A DNA stretch of 45,726 nucleotides from Parasitella parasitica (Eukaryota; Mucoromycota; Mucoromycetes; Mucorales; Mucoraceae), in contig MU619318.1 of the NCBI GenBank assembly GCA_025201805.1, positions 1-45,726 of the forward strand, in the 5' to 3' direction. The translations under genes were made by a program, and so were the position numbers. Every line of letters begins with the position of its first letter. Position 1 is the stretch's first letter. The notes beneath the pieces were generated by a model. The model was not told where the DNA came from. It searched no databases and worked only from the letters and a program-made list of their open reading frames with translations. Shown piece after piece: positions 1-14,157 of the stretch.

Positions 1-450
1 AACTGTTTTTGCAGAAAACTTTTGATAGAGACATCGCCCAGTGGAAACCAAGGTATGCTCAGATAGCGATGATCATGCCTGTACTTATGGCGCATAAGAC
101 AGAGTTTATTTTGCTGTTTATCGAAGCCTATCATCGATTATATGCAATTCTGATATGAAAAGTATGGGTTTTCGCTTATGACTTTACAGATACGCCAGGT
201 ATTCGTTTATCCAATTATGTACCATTTTCCGCACAGATGTTTGAAGAAATAATAGTTGACTATTATTATTAAAGTTTCAGTTAAAAACTATATATCTGAC
301 TTGCTTAAAGCGAACAGTATTAATAGTTAAATGCAGCTCATTAAGAATAAATAAACTGTACATTTTATTCTTCTTATTAAACCACCTTTGTTCGATAAAT
401 CATTAATTAATTAATAAATCAAGAAGAGTCAAAATTGTATTATCCTACAG
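1..450 (+). repeat. Dispersed repeat, left copy (truncated by window start)
   Basis: Two blocks here recur in reverse complement at the right of the window. Bases 1 to about 103 match 42865-42766 with roughly 90 percent identity by eye, and bases about 250-445 match about 41505-41320 with roughly 80 percent. The DNA between the blocks does not match. The first block is open in one frame in both copies (residues such as YAQIAMIMPVLMAH), so it may derive from a coding sequence. In this copy the frame runs on to a stop near position 160. The repeat ends about 110 bp beyond the VPS13 stop codon. I do not recognise the element; a mobile-element remnant or the end of a repeated gene are both possible. 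Confidence 0.7.
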
Positions 451-558
451 CTTTTTATTTTTATTTTTATTTTTATAGCAAAATTCGCTGAAATATACAC
501 ATAACGAGGATTGTTGTTTGTATTTATTTGAAGACTATATCTTTTTTCGAATGTTGAA

Positions 559-3500
559 TTATTGTCTCCTTCTTTCTTCGTGTCTTTGAGCCAAGACCTG
601 GTTGATATTCTTTGCAAACCAATCTCGGCTTGTTCGCTCTTCAATTGTCAAAACATGAGCAGGTGCTTTTCTGAATTCCAAATGCACGCCATCATCTTTA
701 GATGCAACCGATTTCACGTTATCTAGCAGTATAGAGGACTCGGATTTCAAACTATCCGATCTAACGATCAAGATGCGAGTGTAGGTCAAGATTGCAATAA
801 TTTCATCATTGTCTACAATACTATGGGCGATATAAACCTCATTGAAAAACTTTCCACTTTCCATTTCTTTCAACCACATTTGGCCCAACGCTTCTCTTTG
901 AGAATAGGCCTAAACAGTGAGATGTTTAATCACGCTAGCCTGATACCGCTGAAAACCAATCACGTAGGGAAACACTTACTGTTACAATGCCATCCTTGCC
1001 CGTATATCTAGGAAGTCTTTCTCTCGTGATATCTCCTGCCTCAAAAACAGTAGTTGTTTCGCGGATACCTGCAGTAATGTTGCTTGCCATATCCAAGAAA
1101 CCAACCATCGGTTTCGTGAATGCGCTATATAGACGACAATATGAGTTTATCGTATCTGCAACCTACCAGGAAAAGCTTACCCTACAAGGCCTTTGCCTAC
1201 ACCGCCTACAAATCCAGCGACCCCACCAGATTCAGCGCCTTCAATAGGCCGTTTAACTAAACCAGCAAAACCGCTAGCTACGCTAGTGCCAAAGTATCCG
1301 ACACCCTGAGTAACGCCATATATTGCATGTGTAGGTTTGTTTCGAGTCATGTTCATTCGTCTCCTATCTTGAAATTTCTTGTCCATAGTGGCAGCTGAGA
1401 CGCCTTTACCCAAACTACCAGAGAATCTACTCAGGCTATCACTGATGCCAAACACGCCTTTCTTCATGAATCCACCTACACCCTTTGCAATGCCAATACC
1501 CAGGTCCTGAGGCCTATCACTCATGATGAAGCCTTGATAGGGTTCGTAAAAGAGCTCCCCAAAGCCAGAACTCAAAGTGTTGAACAATCCTACTGGATTA
1601 CCGAGAATATCGATACTACCCAAGACACGATGGATTTGATATACTACTTGTTCACGGTAATGTAGCATTATTCTAGCTGTCAAATCTTCGGAGCTAGCAC
1701 GCAAATTATCTACGATCAGAGCGTTCAACTTGATGGGCGCATCATTCATGTTGCCGATAGTCATTGTAAACACATTGAATACATAGCCCATTGCAGAGCT
1801 TTTTGAAGAAGTCCTACTTTGTTTGTTAATAGACAGCGCCGAAACGAGTTATTGTTTACACTTGCGTTGGGTCGTTATCCTCGATCTTTTCGGTTCGAAC
1901 AAAAGACAAATTCAATCGCATTGGTTGGATGCAGAACTCTTCAAAATAGTACAATGCTTCTTCCTTTTCAACAACAGGCTCTTCGATTGTCATCACATAC
2001 AAATCGGACCTACACATGAAAATATCAACAGCCTAGTTTACTGCATTATGTATCAAGCGTACCCTTTGTCTGTCTTTTTCTCTCCACTACTGAATTGAGC
2101 ATAATCTAGCATAGCGTATAAAAAGTCCTCGTCAATTTCAAATGTCATTTCTTGAAGCAGGAATGAAAAGAGCTTAAAGTATAGTACACCATGTCCTGAA
2201 GATAAAGTTATTAGAGGCATCTACTGGAACTCAATGATGTCGTCTACACTTACTGTCATCTTTGACCTTATCCAGAGCCAGGTGAAGTGTGGGGTGGGTA
2301 GATAATTCGCCAGCTACCTTGGGGAGTGTTGTTGGATAACACAAAATAGGGTATGTTGAATTGTATAGTTGATTGTCAATCTACAAATTTGGTATTAGAT
2401 AACAGGCTGCATTGTCACACAAAATCAACATGCCTGGAGCCATTGCAGACCAAGTCTCATTGACCGATACATATTAGAATCAGTGTATTTGAAGTCCAGA
2501 CCCTTTATAGTAGCAAAAGCCAGTTCCTGTTTATATGCGGGGAAGAAGAAGAAAAAAAAGTATTTATCAATGTCCAACACTACTGATAGCTTAAGGAATG
2601 ACTTACCTGAGCATGTCTGTTGATCAAGGAAATACCGAAGCCTGCCAAATTAAACTCTACCACGAAATTAACCACATGCTGTATCGTAACAGTTTCAAAG
2701 GCATCTCTAACACTGCCTTCTCTAGATGTAGAAGCCAGGGTGGATGTGCCAGAGGATTTAGGACGGTACAGACTCTTGGAAAGATCGAAATCAGTCAAAC
2801 GGAGCACCAAGGCAGAGTCATCGGCAAGCACATCAATAGACAGTGTATTATTTTCAAGACCACCATCACGATGTTTCATGTAACGGAAAGGCACTTGGGC
2901 ACCGATAGCTTGAAAGTTGATGCTGCGATGACGGTTACCCACAAGCAGTTCCAGTCGTTTTTCTTTAGCAACAGGGATATCCCATGAGTATCTAAATGTG
3001 CCTCCTGGAGGCAACGTAAATGTACGAGGCTCTTGGAATGCCTTCTTTTGCTTATCCTTGAGGTTGTAGTCCTCAAAATCGATGTTTTCTTGCTTAAAGT
3101 GCACCTCCATTTTTGATCCATTGACAATGTAATAGGGCCATTTATTGTCTTCGTTCAGCGTGATAAAGATGGTCGAGTCCCTAATGTGGACCGAGACTCG
3201 AACAAGGTAAGGAATGGTATTATCTCCCTTGTCCACTTTTACGTAGGTCTTGCCAATCTCTTGAATGTCGAAAGGCGCTGACCATCTGCTGCTTGAACCT
3301 TGCAGCTGGAGACAAAGCCATCTTACATTTGATTTTGCTGTTTGATAAAATGGCACCTTCTGGCCAGGATCAATCTCGCCAACTTCTTCATCACCAAATT
3401 CGCAAAATTTGAAACCAATATTCATGTTGTTTTTGATGATATATCGAGGAGTGATAGTGACAAGCTTGGTTAGCCTGAGGGTACCCGTGCCCTCTTCTAC

Positions 3501-6500
3501 CTTGATGCCCGCATGTCTTGCATAGGAATCCTGCTTTGACAATACTGTCACATCTTGACTATTTCCAACAGCTTCAAAACTGATAGGCTCGCTCCATTTA
3601 GAATCGTTGATAGAGATTTGCGCACGATTTTTATGGTCGATGTCAGGATATGAAAAGATGATGGGTTCGAGGGTTTCGCCCTCTTTGTATGCGGGGATGT
3701 CTTCAGCGGGAGAGCGGCCTTGTCGGTATCCTTGACGTTGTCTCAAGCAGATGGGTAGACCAGTCTTATTCAAGATAATGTAGGGCGCGTAGATACTAAT
3801 ATGCAATGCGTCTGTTGTGCTGGAGAATCTAGAAATGTTCATTTTGACGTTTGTGGGCACATCATTGTGATCAACAATGGTAATCTTTTGTCCAATAGAG
3901 CTATAGTTAGGTGTAGTGTTAATGGCAGATGCGCTGCTGCATTTGTATCTTTCTGATTTCAACCCGAGCTCAATTGTCAATGCTGTATCGGGCTTCATGT
4001 TGTACAATCGAGCTGTCTCGCCCTTTTCTACAAAAGAGTGCATCTTTTCGCCAGTAGCCTCGTCTGTCAAAATCAAGTCAAAATCAAAAGGCAGCAAGTT
4101 CTCTACTTCAATAGGAGGGCAGAATTGGATTTTCAATAACGGATACTGCTTCACCAAGGGGTTCTTTTTGTCGCATTGAACGTTGATTTGGTATTTATAG
4201 GACATCAGTTGGCCTGGGTTGTCTTCTAGCGGTAAACACTCTACAGATTTGGGCGCCTTTGGGAGCAAGACGTCAGACCACATCAGCATTTCAGTGCTCC
4301 AATGGTACTTGTCAGAGGGTCTAATGACAACCCAGCGAGCGTACGATAGTTCAATAGGCACATTGAATATCTCGAAAGGTTCAAGACAAACAATATCAGA
4401 GAGAATACGTCTCTCTTTGTTGACCATAACCATTTGCATCTCTTCTGAAGAGTTGTTTTGAAGCACCAGGCCACTTCTGAAAGTCACTGTTTTGATGTGA
4501 TTCTCGAGATGAATGTCTACAATCAAGCGATGATCAACATGCTTCACGGCAGGACGCAGACGGTAAGCACGCTCGCTCTCTGTGTCAACAGGTATGTGCA
4601 TTATGGGCTCCCAATCGAAAGCATCGATTTGGACACCAAACAAGTTTTTACCAATGTTGACTCTCTGTCAATGAATGAAATATGAGAAAAGATGCTATTT
4701 ACTTGCGCCCGCCATCATCTTACCTCTCTGCGCTTTTTCCAATCTCTGAAGGTCCAAGGTAACATTTCTCCTTGCTTCAATCTGAATACACGATTGTCGC
4801 CTTCTTCAACGTCGTCAGACATGTTCCAGAATGTAAGATCGTGGCCACTGAAGTTTCTAATGAGGTAGGGTCTCACTTGGGTTTGCGCAGTTTGAGCCAG
4901 TGGCTATATTCAACACGCATGGGTTATCAGCATTTACTCGGGGGGGGGGGGGGAAAATAAAAATAATTACCTTGGTTTGCGAGAGCGTTTCTGATACTGA
5001 CAAGAGGCTCTCCAGGAAAGTATGAGTGATATTCAAGTAGAGCAAGTCCTTTGATTGAAGCGCGACGTGGGTGGATTTATCAGCTGCGTCTTGAGAGACC
5101 TTGATACAAAAGCCCCAAGGCTCGATAATAGGCTCCCAATGAGAGTTTTTAAAATTAAAGTTGTTTGCTTTGAGTAAAAAGTCTACATCAGCATTCAATG
5201 ATCTTGTCCAATCTGACGCAGTTATGGTAAATGGGTTGATTTGGACGTCAACAAACGGGAGGTCGTGCAAATCTTCAATTAGAATGATTTGAATACCATC
5301 AAATACGGCAGACAACTATGGAAAGAGCACAAATTAGTAATGGGGCGGGGAGGGGGGATATAGAGCAAAGTAAGCGGTAAAACTTACGGATTCTTTGGAC
5401 ATGACAATAAAGGGCTCAATCCCTTTCGGTTTTTCCGTGTGGACAAGATTGGCACTGGATTCAGGAACATTCAGATAGTCTTCATTTTGATTTCCCAGCA
5501 ACATGGCATCGGAGGTGATTGATTCAATGTCTGACATGGATTCAGAAGAGGAAGGCTTGGGAGCAGTGTTTTGATCTGATGGTCCCATGAGTGCCATGAC
5601 TTTACTAGCGATATTCGATATCAACATGGCATCTTGGTATGACAAACGGAGAATGATGGGCTCTACCTTGAGCTTGATATTCATGAGGTTGTGTACAGTA
5701 TTTGTAGGAGCAGTGTCGATTTTCAACAAGACATTGAATTCTTCAACAAAATGCATAGTCGATTCTGCTATATTGTCCATGCGACACAAAACCATGCCAA
5801 TACCATCCAAATGAACCTCCAAGTTGGCCTGCTGGATTACAGTGAGTTGATTGAATGACAAAATAACGGCTTCAGAAGCAGCATTCTCGGGATTTGCAAG
5901 GCAGATTACACGGAGGTCAACGATATTCACGTTGTAATTCATCACTGTAGAAGGTGCTTGGTTTTGTGCTTGCAGTTGCTTTGCATCGGCTTCCTTTTTG
6001 TTCGTGTTTTGGTTATAAGATAGAGCATACTTCTGTGCCTCAGTTGGTTCAAGAACAACAAAGGGGCCCATAAAGAAATCCTTGACCAAAAACAGGTAGT
6101 CTAGCGATAATACAATCTTGGGGCTGTCCACAGTGACATTCATGTCCATGACAGAAATGCATCCATCTTTATAAGACGAGAGTTTAAACTGGAATTGAGG
6201 GCCATCCAGCTTGTTTGCAGGAAGAATCTCTCTAAATTTTGATTTCGATTGTGCTCTTGTGTCTGCAAAATTGATGGATTGGATACCAACTTCCATAAGC
6301 ATACATTCGTTCGACATGTTTTGCAATTTCAAGTAGATGCCGTCAAATGCAAGCTTGGATAGCGTGTGCTTCTCCTTGTCGTCGACCTCTGAGTCTTCAC
6401 CGTTCAGGATTTCAAGATAGACAGTGTTCAGTTTGACGACAAGATCCAGATTAATCTTATTGGCAACTTCTTTGATGCTGGGCACGTCTGCTTGAGGTGA

Positions 6501-9500
6501 TGCGACTGATAATCGAGAGTGCGATGAGCTGGTAGTTAACGTGCCTTCGTCAGGGGTGTCTGTCGTAGATTTAGGGTCATCTGGAGCAGCAGCCAGAAAC
6601 TCTTTTTGGATAAACTCCCAAGTTTCCAATAACGATTTGTACTGTCTTTCAGTCAAAGCCATGCGAACGTCGGATATGTTGCCTACAATTTGTGATCCAG
6701 GACCAACGGCTTCGTTGGCATCCTCAGGATTCTCAATGTCAAAGACAATATCCAAATTATCGATGATAGGAAGGACATGCTTGTTGACATCTCCCTTATA
6801 ATCATGAGTGACAGCAGTGGAATATAGGCTGATATCGTAGAGGCCGCAGTTGATATGAGTGACAGCAACCATGGCAGATTGAGGCACGTGCTTCAAGTCT
6901 CGTCTGTGCACTTCAAGGAACGAGTTATTCGCTCTAATTTCACCCAAATTAGCAATAAGCGTATCCGTCTTTTTGTTCTCGCCCACTGGGAAAACCAATA
7001 CAGGGCTTTTGACCTTGATATCAAAGTGGAAGCGGCTATTTTCAGCGCCTTCTTTGATTTGCTGCGCTGTTTCCACTGCTGCACTTCTGGCAACATCATA
7101 CACGTTCTTCATTTCAAGGAACTCTTGCAAAAAGTTCAATGTTGGCTTTACAGATTCCGTAACAAGCAAGCGAATGGCTCCCATCTTTAGCTCAAACTTT
7201 TGGTTGTAGCCAGGGTATTCAGCAGCCTTTGCGTCGTATGTTTTGTAAGTGAAAGCAGCCAATTCATCACCTACGATACTGATGATGTAGGTTTCGGAGA
7301 CACCCGTGGATGTGCCGAATGACTGTACAGAGTCGTTGTTGCTTTCAGTGGTCACCGTGTCATCTGATAGCGTAAAGTTTCCGAATTTACCGTCTACTTG
7401 GATAGTCTTGGGCTCAAGCATAATGATAATATCCCCAAAGCTTAATTCACCAGTGCCAAGTCGCCTGCCTTCGTTATTTAAAATGATGTTGACGCTATCC
7501 ATGTGGATTGCCACCTTCATTCTATTGCCCTTACTGCTTGCGTTCTCTGTAGACGCTGGCTTGGTCGGCATGCTAGGCTTATAAAGAGAGTCAGATAATA
7601 CGGAATGCGTGTCAAAGCCTGAACGTTGTTCACTACTAATCGCTTGTTTTCCGGTTTTCTGATCCGTGTTGGCAGCAGGCGGAGCTGTAAATGTGTTCAT
7701 GATCCAATTGTAAATTCTCAACAAAGACTTTCTAGTGACGACAACGGTCAGTGTAGAAAGAACAACATCGATAGTTTGATCATAGCCTTGGTACACATCG
7801 TAGAAGCCTGGATGACTACTTGATGCCTTTCTGTATTTGACATTGACCAGATTTTTGTCATTTGTACGACCAAATGCGTTCTTTCGATCGATGATGTCTG
7901 AAGTGACCAAATAGTGAAAGTCGCCCTCATGCTCCATTTTATCAGCCACGCTGAGAGCCTTAAGAGACACATCCACCAGTAAATCATCAGGTCGAGTTAA
8001 CACAACCAGTTCAAAGCTTTCTAGTAAAATCTCACATAGCAGCGTCTCCTGTATGGCATCGATAGCGGATGTTTCGTAGATGGAGGCGGATACCTTGTCC
8101 ACGTGAAACGTTAATTTGAACTGCTCGACTTTAGACGAAGCGATGGTTGCGCCCTGAGACGCAAAAGTAGTTGGTGTATCACAGCGGCTGTCAATGGATG
8201 CCAAATCACTACCATCGTCCAGTAAAAGAGCCTGGTCATCTCGCGAGCCCCAAAAGTGCTCGGTGATGACATTCCCAGTGCTGGAATGAGCGGCTTCCTG
8301 CAATTGGGGTCTCTTTGCTGTTTGAGGTGAATCGTCCGAATCGTCATCGGAATCATCGTCTGATTTAGGCACCATAAAATCAACAATGCGCATCAGTGTC
8401 TTGTATTTGCTGTCTGACAAGTTGATAGATAGTAAGGGCAAATGTCCAGATACTTTCATTTTAGTGAATTCAGTCTTTCCTGGAAGAATACAAAGTTCAA
8501 TCAAGAAGCTCATGTCGATTCTCTCAATGAAACGAGCATCAACGCCACTTTGGGAAGGATGGTCTTGTAGCTGCCACAAGCATTCCTTTGTGTTGCTACC
8601 AATAAGCACCTTTGTTTGGCTCAATTGCAAGTTGAATTTGTCGTACATGAGACCCTCAAGAGTTTTGGTGTCCTGTACGCTGTATGTCTGGATGTCCTTG
8701 CTTTTGATTTCATCCACAACTTGTTTATCAGCTAATTGGCTGTCTATATTGATATGACCTGCGTCAATAATCATAACAGGCGAATCTTGGCTGGTCAGAC
8801 TGGATGTGCGAGATGTGTGAGATGTGTGAGATGTGTGAGAGATCCAGTAATGACTTGTATTAATCTCTACAAAGAGTTTTACCTTTCAGGAATGATGATG
8901 ATGGGAGCATTCATGTCTACATTTAAATCAAATGTTGTATGTGTTTCTAATGCAAACTCCAATCCAGCCCTTGTCTGTGTCTTGAATCCCTCAAAGGTGT
9001 CTCCAGCAACAGCAATGAGCGCATTGACACTTTCCATCTTGGAGCTTGGCGGTTTGAAGAATTTCATGATGCCAGCAATGACTACAGGACTGTAGATGAT
9101 TTCCAAATGTCTCATTTTGAGAGTGAATGCGTTGTCTGCATGTTTACTGATGGGCTTCTTTTCAAATACCATGGCAAAAAATGGCTCTGCTTCCTTAGTG
9201 TCTGCAGCCTCCAAGAGTGAGTTTGATTTTCTACGTTCTCTTTCAGTCATATTGTTCTTGATATCAAGCAGAGAAGAGCTATAGCGATGGTGCTGTCAGT
9301 GCATGTAGTTTATCTTTGCAGAAAAAAAAAAAAGAAAGAAAAACTTACTCTTTGCTGTTGTTCTTTTTTACGCCTATCAGCTGGTGATATATGGTATCCT
9401 TGGTTGATCCATCAAACAGTTGTAAATCTCCCAAAGCGGCAGCAACTTTCATCGATTCCAGATACTGAGTGACATCAATGCTGACAGAATCAAATACTAT

Positions 9501-11574
9501 GGATAGAAGCTCCAGCTCAGTCGGCTTTTTGACATCTTGCCTTAATGTAAAGGATCCACGATTAAGCTTTGTGTTGATGATGAATTTTTTAGTCTATATT
9601 ATGATATAGTTAGCAGAATTCAAGTAAGCTTGCATGAAATTTAATGCCATACATCTTTGGGTATGTCAACAGCTGTGGCAATAGCAGCTTTATCCTCGTC
9701 ATATTCAATAGCATCGTACAGCTCTCTCTTTTGTTCCTCTGTGATCTGAATTGATCCAGTCTCATCTTCAGTTGTCTCTTCGGTTTTGTTTGCTGGTGTT
9801 GCCCCACTAATCCATCCCCACCATCCAACTTTGGCATTTTCAGCTTTCTTTTTTTCATTTTCTCTATCAATTCTGATCTTTTCACGACGAAGCTTTGACT
9901 TGGCCATGCTTCTGTAGAATCGAATATCCTCGAATGTTAAATCATGCTCCAACTTTTTCAGGGCGGCTTTATTTTCAGACGTTGCCTTCTTTGTTTTCTC
10001 GGCAATATAGCATTCGATGTATTGCAGCCTCTGATCCCGGCGAGTTTTAAAGTGTTCCCATGTCCACTTGTAATTCTTGGCATGAATTTCAGAGAGGATC
10101 GCTTTTCCCGCAAACTGAAAGAATTCTCGGGGGTGCGTTTTAGCAGTTTTGCCCTTCTCTGGATGGAATTTGAGGTACTGATTTTTGCGTTATTTATTTG
10201 AGTTTTGGCATGCTTCTTGAGAGTATTTACCTTTTGCTTCTTTAGGTTTGCATGGAAGAGATCTATCATTAAAATAGCATCTCGGTATTGGTGGTCATCA
10301 AGGCCAAAGGCAAGCTCATCGAATAACAAGATGACATCTGTTTTTGGTATATCCCCTCCGTAGTTTTTGTTTAATTTAACCTATATATATGTATATATAT
10401 ATTAGGATCGAGTATTAGACATCGAGGTTTTACAAGCATTACAAAGGTTGTCACTTTACTTTTCCAGTACCAGACACAGGTCTAAGAATATATTGGTGCT
10501 CCTTTGGATAGTTTGATGCATTTGGAATCTATGATTTCATACTCTAGCTTACTAAACCCGATTTTATCCATTGAACGCTTACCAAATCGGTGTATACTTG
10601 TGCTGCTTCTTCATGATGCATGCCTGAAAGGGAGCGCGAATCAGTGTTCCAGTAAACTGATAATGATTCCAATGTGGCAAGCTTTTCGATAAAATAATTT
10701 AATCAGTTTACGTCTGCAAAGATCAACCCGCTTTATAAAATCCATTTTTTTTACCTTATTGATGGTAGTAGTTGGCTCGCTGATAAATTTGGGTACCCAT
10801 TCCTCATCAGTCGATAGCGCACTTAATTCCTTGAGAGTAACTCCTGCGGCAAAAGAGTGGCCGGGATCAGAAATGTTGTCTTCATAACGGATGTGGACAT
10901 TTTTCATAGTAAACTGCAAGTTATCCACAATTTTATTTGTAAGCTGGTTGATAAATCCATCGCTCCCTTTTGCATTTTTGTCGTTCTTTTGCTCGGTTTG
11001 AGCTTCTGGCGATTCGAGCATTTCAGCAGTAGATAATCGGCGGCGCTTCAACTCCTGAGCACGCTCTTCCTCCTCCTCAACAGTAACCTGTCAATTGCGG
11101 ATACATTGTTAGGCATACATGTACACAAGCTCGCTACAGTCCTTACAGTTGATTCGTTTTTAGGCTCTGCAAGCAAGTACACGTGGTCAATGATGACTTT
11201 GACAGGCTCATTTCGTAAGTTTGACCAAGGAATAATCAGTGTAAGTTCACCCAAATAGCCTACAGACAAAGATTTAGCACTGGCGAAACATTGTCGAAAA
11301 AAAAAAAAAAAAAAAAAAAAACAAGGCGTAACCTTCAGATACATTGATGGGAAGATCGAGTTTATCCAGCGCGTCTCGCCTGAGTTTAAGATTCCTAAGG
11401 TTTACCTCACCTTGGATACATTTGCATTAGTCCTTTTGCTTCAAACAAAAGCAGCGCAATTGCTAGTATCACCTTACCATTCCAAATACCAATTTTAAGC
11501 TGATCATAATTCAGATTAGAGACATAATTTTTCAAGAAACGGTTCAATATGCTCGCCACGAGTGACTCTAACAT
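559..11574 (-). CDS. VPS13: VPS13, bridge-like lipid transfer protein, 21 exons
   Basis: Moves phospholipids in bulk between organelles at membrane contact sites. Exons: 11574-11478, 11410-11333, 11259-11147, 11087-10755, 10681-10583, 10528-10460, 10380-10231, 10177-9653, 9593-9349, 9278-8883, 8799-5388, 5315-4971, 4903-4724, 4664-2607, 2526-2434, 2380-2254, 2195-2063, 2009-1860, 1813-1181, 1124-980, 909-559. They join in phase to about 3243 aa, close to the 3144 aa of yeast Vps13. The start MLESLVASILNRFL opens the chorein domain. The adaptor-binding (VAB/SHR-BD) region lies mainly in the 686-codon exon 14 (about residues 2015-2700). The conserved C-terminal region is about residues 2868-3127, and the last exon (about 3128-3243, GQMWLKEMESGKFFNE) is the PH-like end. 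The intron at 2381-2433 appears to be GC-AG; using it gives the family motif QWLQ-IDNQLYN. Family assignment is certain; individual small exons are less so. Confidence 0.95.
8800..8882 (-). repeat. Minisatellite in VPS13 intron 10
   Basis: This intron carries three exact copies of a 9-bp unit (agatgtgtg on the plus strand, about 8811-8837) plus a degenerate fourth copy next to the 3' splice site. It is probably slippage-prone sequence and no function is evident. It explains why the long downstream reading frame seems to lack an upstream link: splicing across it gives the continuous sequence IIIIPE-SLTSQDSPVMI. Confidence 0.7.
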
Positions 11575-12056
11575 ATCAAAGTAGGTTGTTGTTGTTTTTT
11601 TTTCTGAAACGTTGGATGAAAAAAAGAAAAGGCTACACAAATGCAAATGCTGTATTTTATACAGTTTGCGCAAGTCGCATAAGACAGGCTTCGACATTGA
11701 AGCCCAGTTGAAAGTATTCTTGTTCTCAGAACTCTGAAGCAAGCCAGGCACACTGAAAAACAAACATGTTATGCTGATGTTTCATGACGTTTCAAGGTTT
11801 CCCAAACATTCGTGATGGCAGGACGCATCACAAAAATATCGGCTCTCAGAAGAAATAAAAATCATATATCGTTACTGATATACAAGGCAAATGATTCATT
11901 CAAATATTTATTATCATTTTTTTTTAATGCGCAATTTATGATTCTGTTGATCCTGTTTGAGCTGTTTGCAGATATTTTGTTTGTGTGCGATTTTTGAAGA
12001 AAAGAAAAGTGAGGGTTATAAACGAATAATTATAGAAGAAAAGAGAGAGCGATGGT
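11575..12056. other. Spacer between VPS13 start and the Swi1-like stop
   Basis: This 482 bp AT-rich stretch holds the VPS13 promoter and 5' leader and the 3' end of the Swi1-like gene, both on the minus strand. Short open frames in it (for example 11812-11997 plus) show no protein-like composition. I see no RNA gene and no convincing additional gene. Confidence 0.6.
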
Positions 12057-14126
12057 TTAATTTACAGTGTTTTCTTCGTCTATCAGAGAGACAATGTCAG
12101 ATAATTCACGTAAAATCTCTGGGTCAGTAGTTGGCTTCAGCATGGATAACATGAGTTTTTCACGGACGACAGGCATATCTAAAATACGGCTTGCCATTTC
12201 AGAGACGGATAATTGGTCGCCATCGTCATTCTTTTCGTCCTTTTTGTTTGCAACGTTGGCATTGTTGTATTGAGAAAGAGCCTCCAGTGGCCTCTGTTGC
12301 TGCTGACGGTTATTGCGTCGTCGGATGCCATCGCCACCGCAAATCAAAGAGCGGATCAACTCCATGCCACGCTTTGTAGCTAGTCCAAACTGTGGATTTC
12401 CTGATTCGGCCAACGTGATACCCAGTCGAATAATCATCATGCCAATGCTCCTGTTTTTCTGGACCAGCTGCTGCTTTAAGCTTTCTAGTTGCACAATGGC
12501 CACAATGTTGTATAATCCTATGATTGTTAATTCTAGCGTCGCCAGCTGATTTGAAGTCATGGCATGCATGACGCGGCCATCTACTGAAAAGAAGTCTCTG
12601 CGGATGACGGCTGTCAGTTCTAACCAGATGTCTTGAATTAGATTAAAGATAGGCTCCTTGGATACCAGTGTATGAAGCAATTGACGATTGTCATGATTGA
12701 CTGTCAGTTTGGTCCATGTTTCAATTGCCAATAATGAGTAGTAGGTATCAGGGCCATTGACTAGAAAGTCGTACGTTAATTGAACAAGCACCGCCGCTGT
12801 CTTTTCTTGGCGCAGGACCAGATAGATGGAAATGTTTGAAAATATCAGCAAGATGCTCTTGCGGAATTCCAGTGTATCCATGCGACGAATGCCAACAAAC
12901 CACGCCTCCTTGCCAGTCGTATCGCAGCCATCTACTGTGCTCACTTGACGGGAACTGTCAGCAATGTCAGCAAGCAGCTGCACAAACCGAGCATGTCTGG
13001 CCAAATACTCGATATTTTCAACCATAAACGATAAATTACGCAGAATGTTGAAAATGCACAAGCAACGTTCGCGAAGTGAGAGCCAAGCATCCGACGTTGA
13101 GTTTTCTAGTTGCGGGATCAGGCTCTTCATTTCATCCAACGACATGTCAAACAGGTCCGTGTAAGTCAAATCGCGCAGCACTTGCTGTTGCTCCTCTTTT
13201 TCGTTTCTTTGCACAGCTTTTGACTCGTTGACGACAGTAGGGAATCGACTGTTGGTGCCCAAAATATCCTCCTCCAAATAGTCCAGCAGGACGTCCAGCA
13301 GATCATCACATTGATTCAAAGGCAAATGCGGCGGTTGCTGCTGCTGCTGCGGCTGCTGCTGCGCATGGTTTGGAGGTTGGACGGTAAGCACAGTGAGGAC
13401 ATTCAGCGCGTTGGCAAGTTCCATCTTCATGCCGGATTTAAGCGACATGATTAGTGCCTGGATGTCAATCAGCCCCAATTCGTTTAGATGAGGTACGGGG
13501 GGTTTGATTTCAAACTTGTCAAAGTATTTCAAATCAACACCACCATAGGTTTCTACATTGCGTGTCTTTGGCATATACGTAACTTGCTGCTTGGAGAGTT
13601 GAGGTGAGTTTTTCTGATCTGATGTCGGCGTTGTCGTTGTCGTTGTCGCTGCTGCTGGGGCTGCTGGAGCTGCTGGTGAAGCAGTTTCGGATGGCGCATT
13701 GGATGGCTTGGGTGATGGGGAAGTGGTTGTGGTCATAGCTGAAGCCATGGCGTTTGTGGATGTCATTGGGGTGGTTTTGCCACTCAACGCTTGAGCAGCA
13801 GCGACGGCAGGGCTTATGTGCGGAGTGCTTGGGTCTATCTGTAGGTTCTGTTGACGTGGAGTAGAATGGGTGCTACCAGGCGTAGCCGATTGACGCGGGA
13901 TAGCAGATGAATGTTGTTGCATGGGTGATTGTTGAACAAAATTCATGTTTGCATTGTAGTTTTTAGGCTGCCCTTCCATCAACTCTTGCTGATGTTGCTG
14001 GTGAGGCATTTGGGGCTGCGGTTGATGCTGAGGGGAGCCATAAGACGGTACTGGTGGATTGTGTAGTGAGGGAGAGACATTATTCATGTTTTGTTGCTGT
14101 TGCTGAAGCATGGCTTGCTGCTGCTG

Positions 14127-14157
<31 letters not shown>

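Noticed and set aside
8800-8845. Possible CRISPR-like array
   Set aside because: The repeats are adjacent 9-bp units without spacers, inside a eukaryotic intron.
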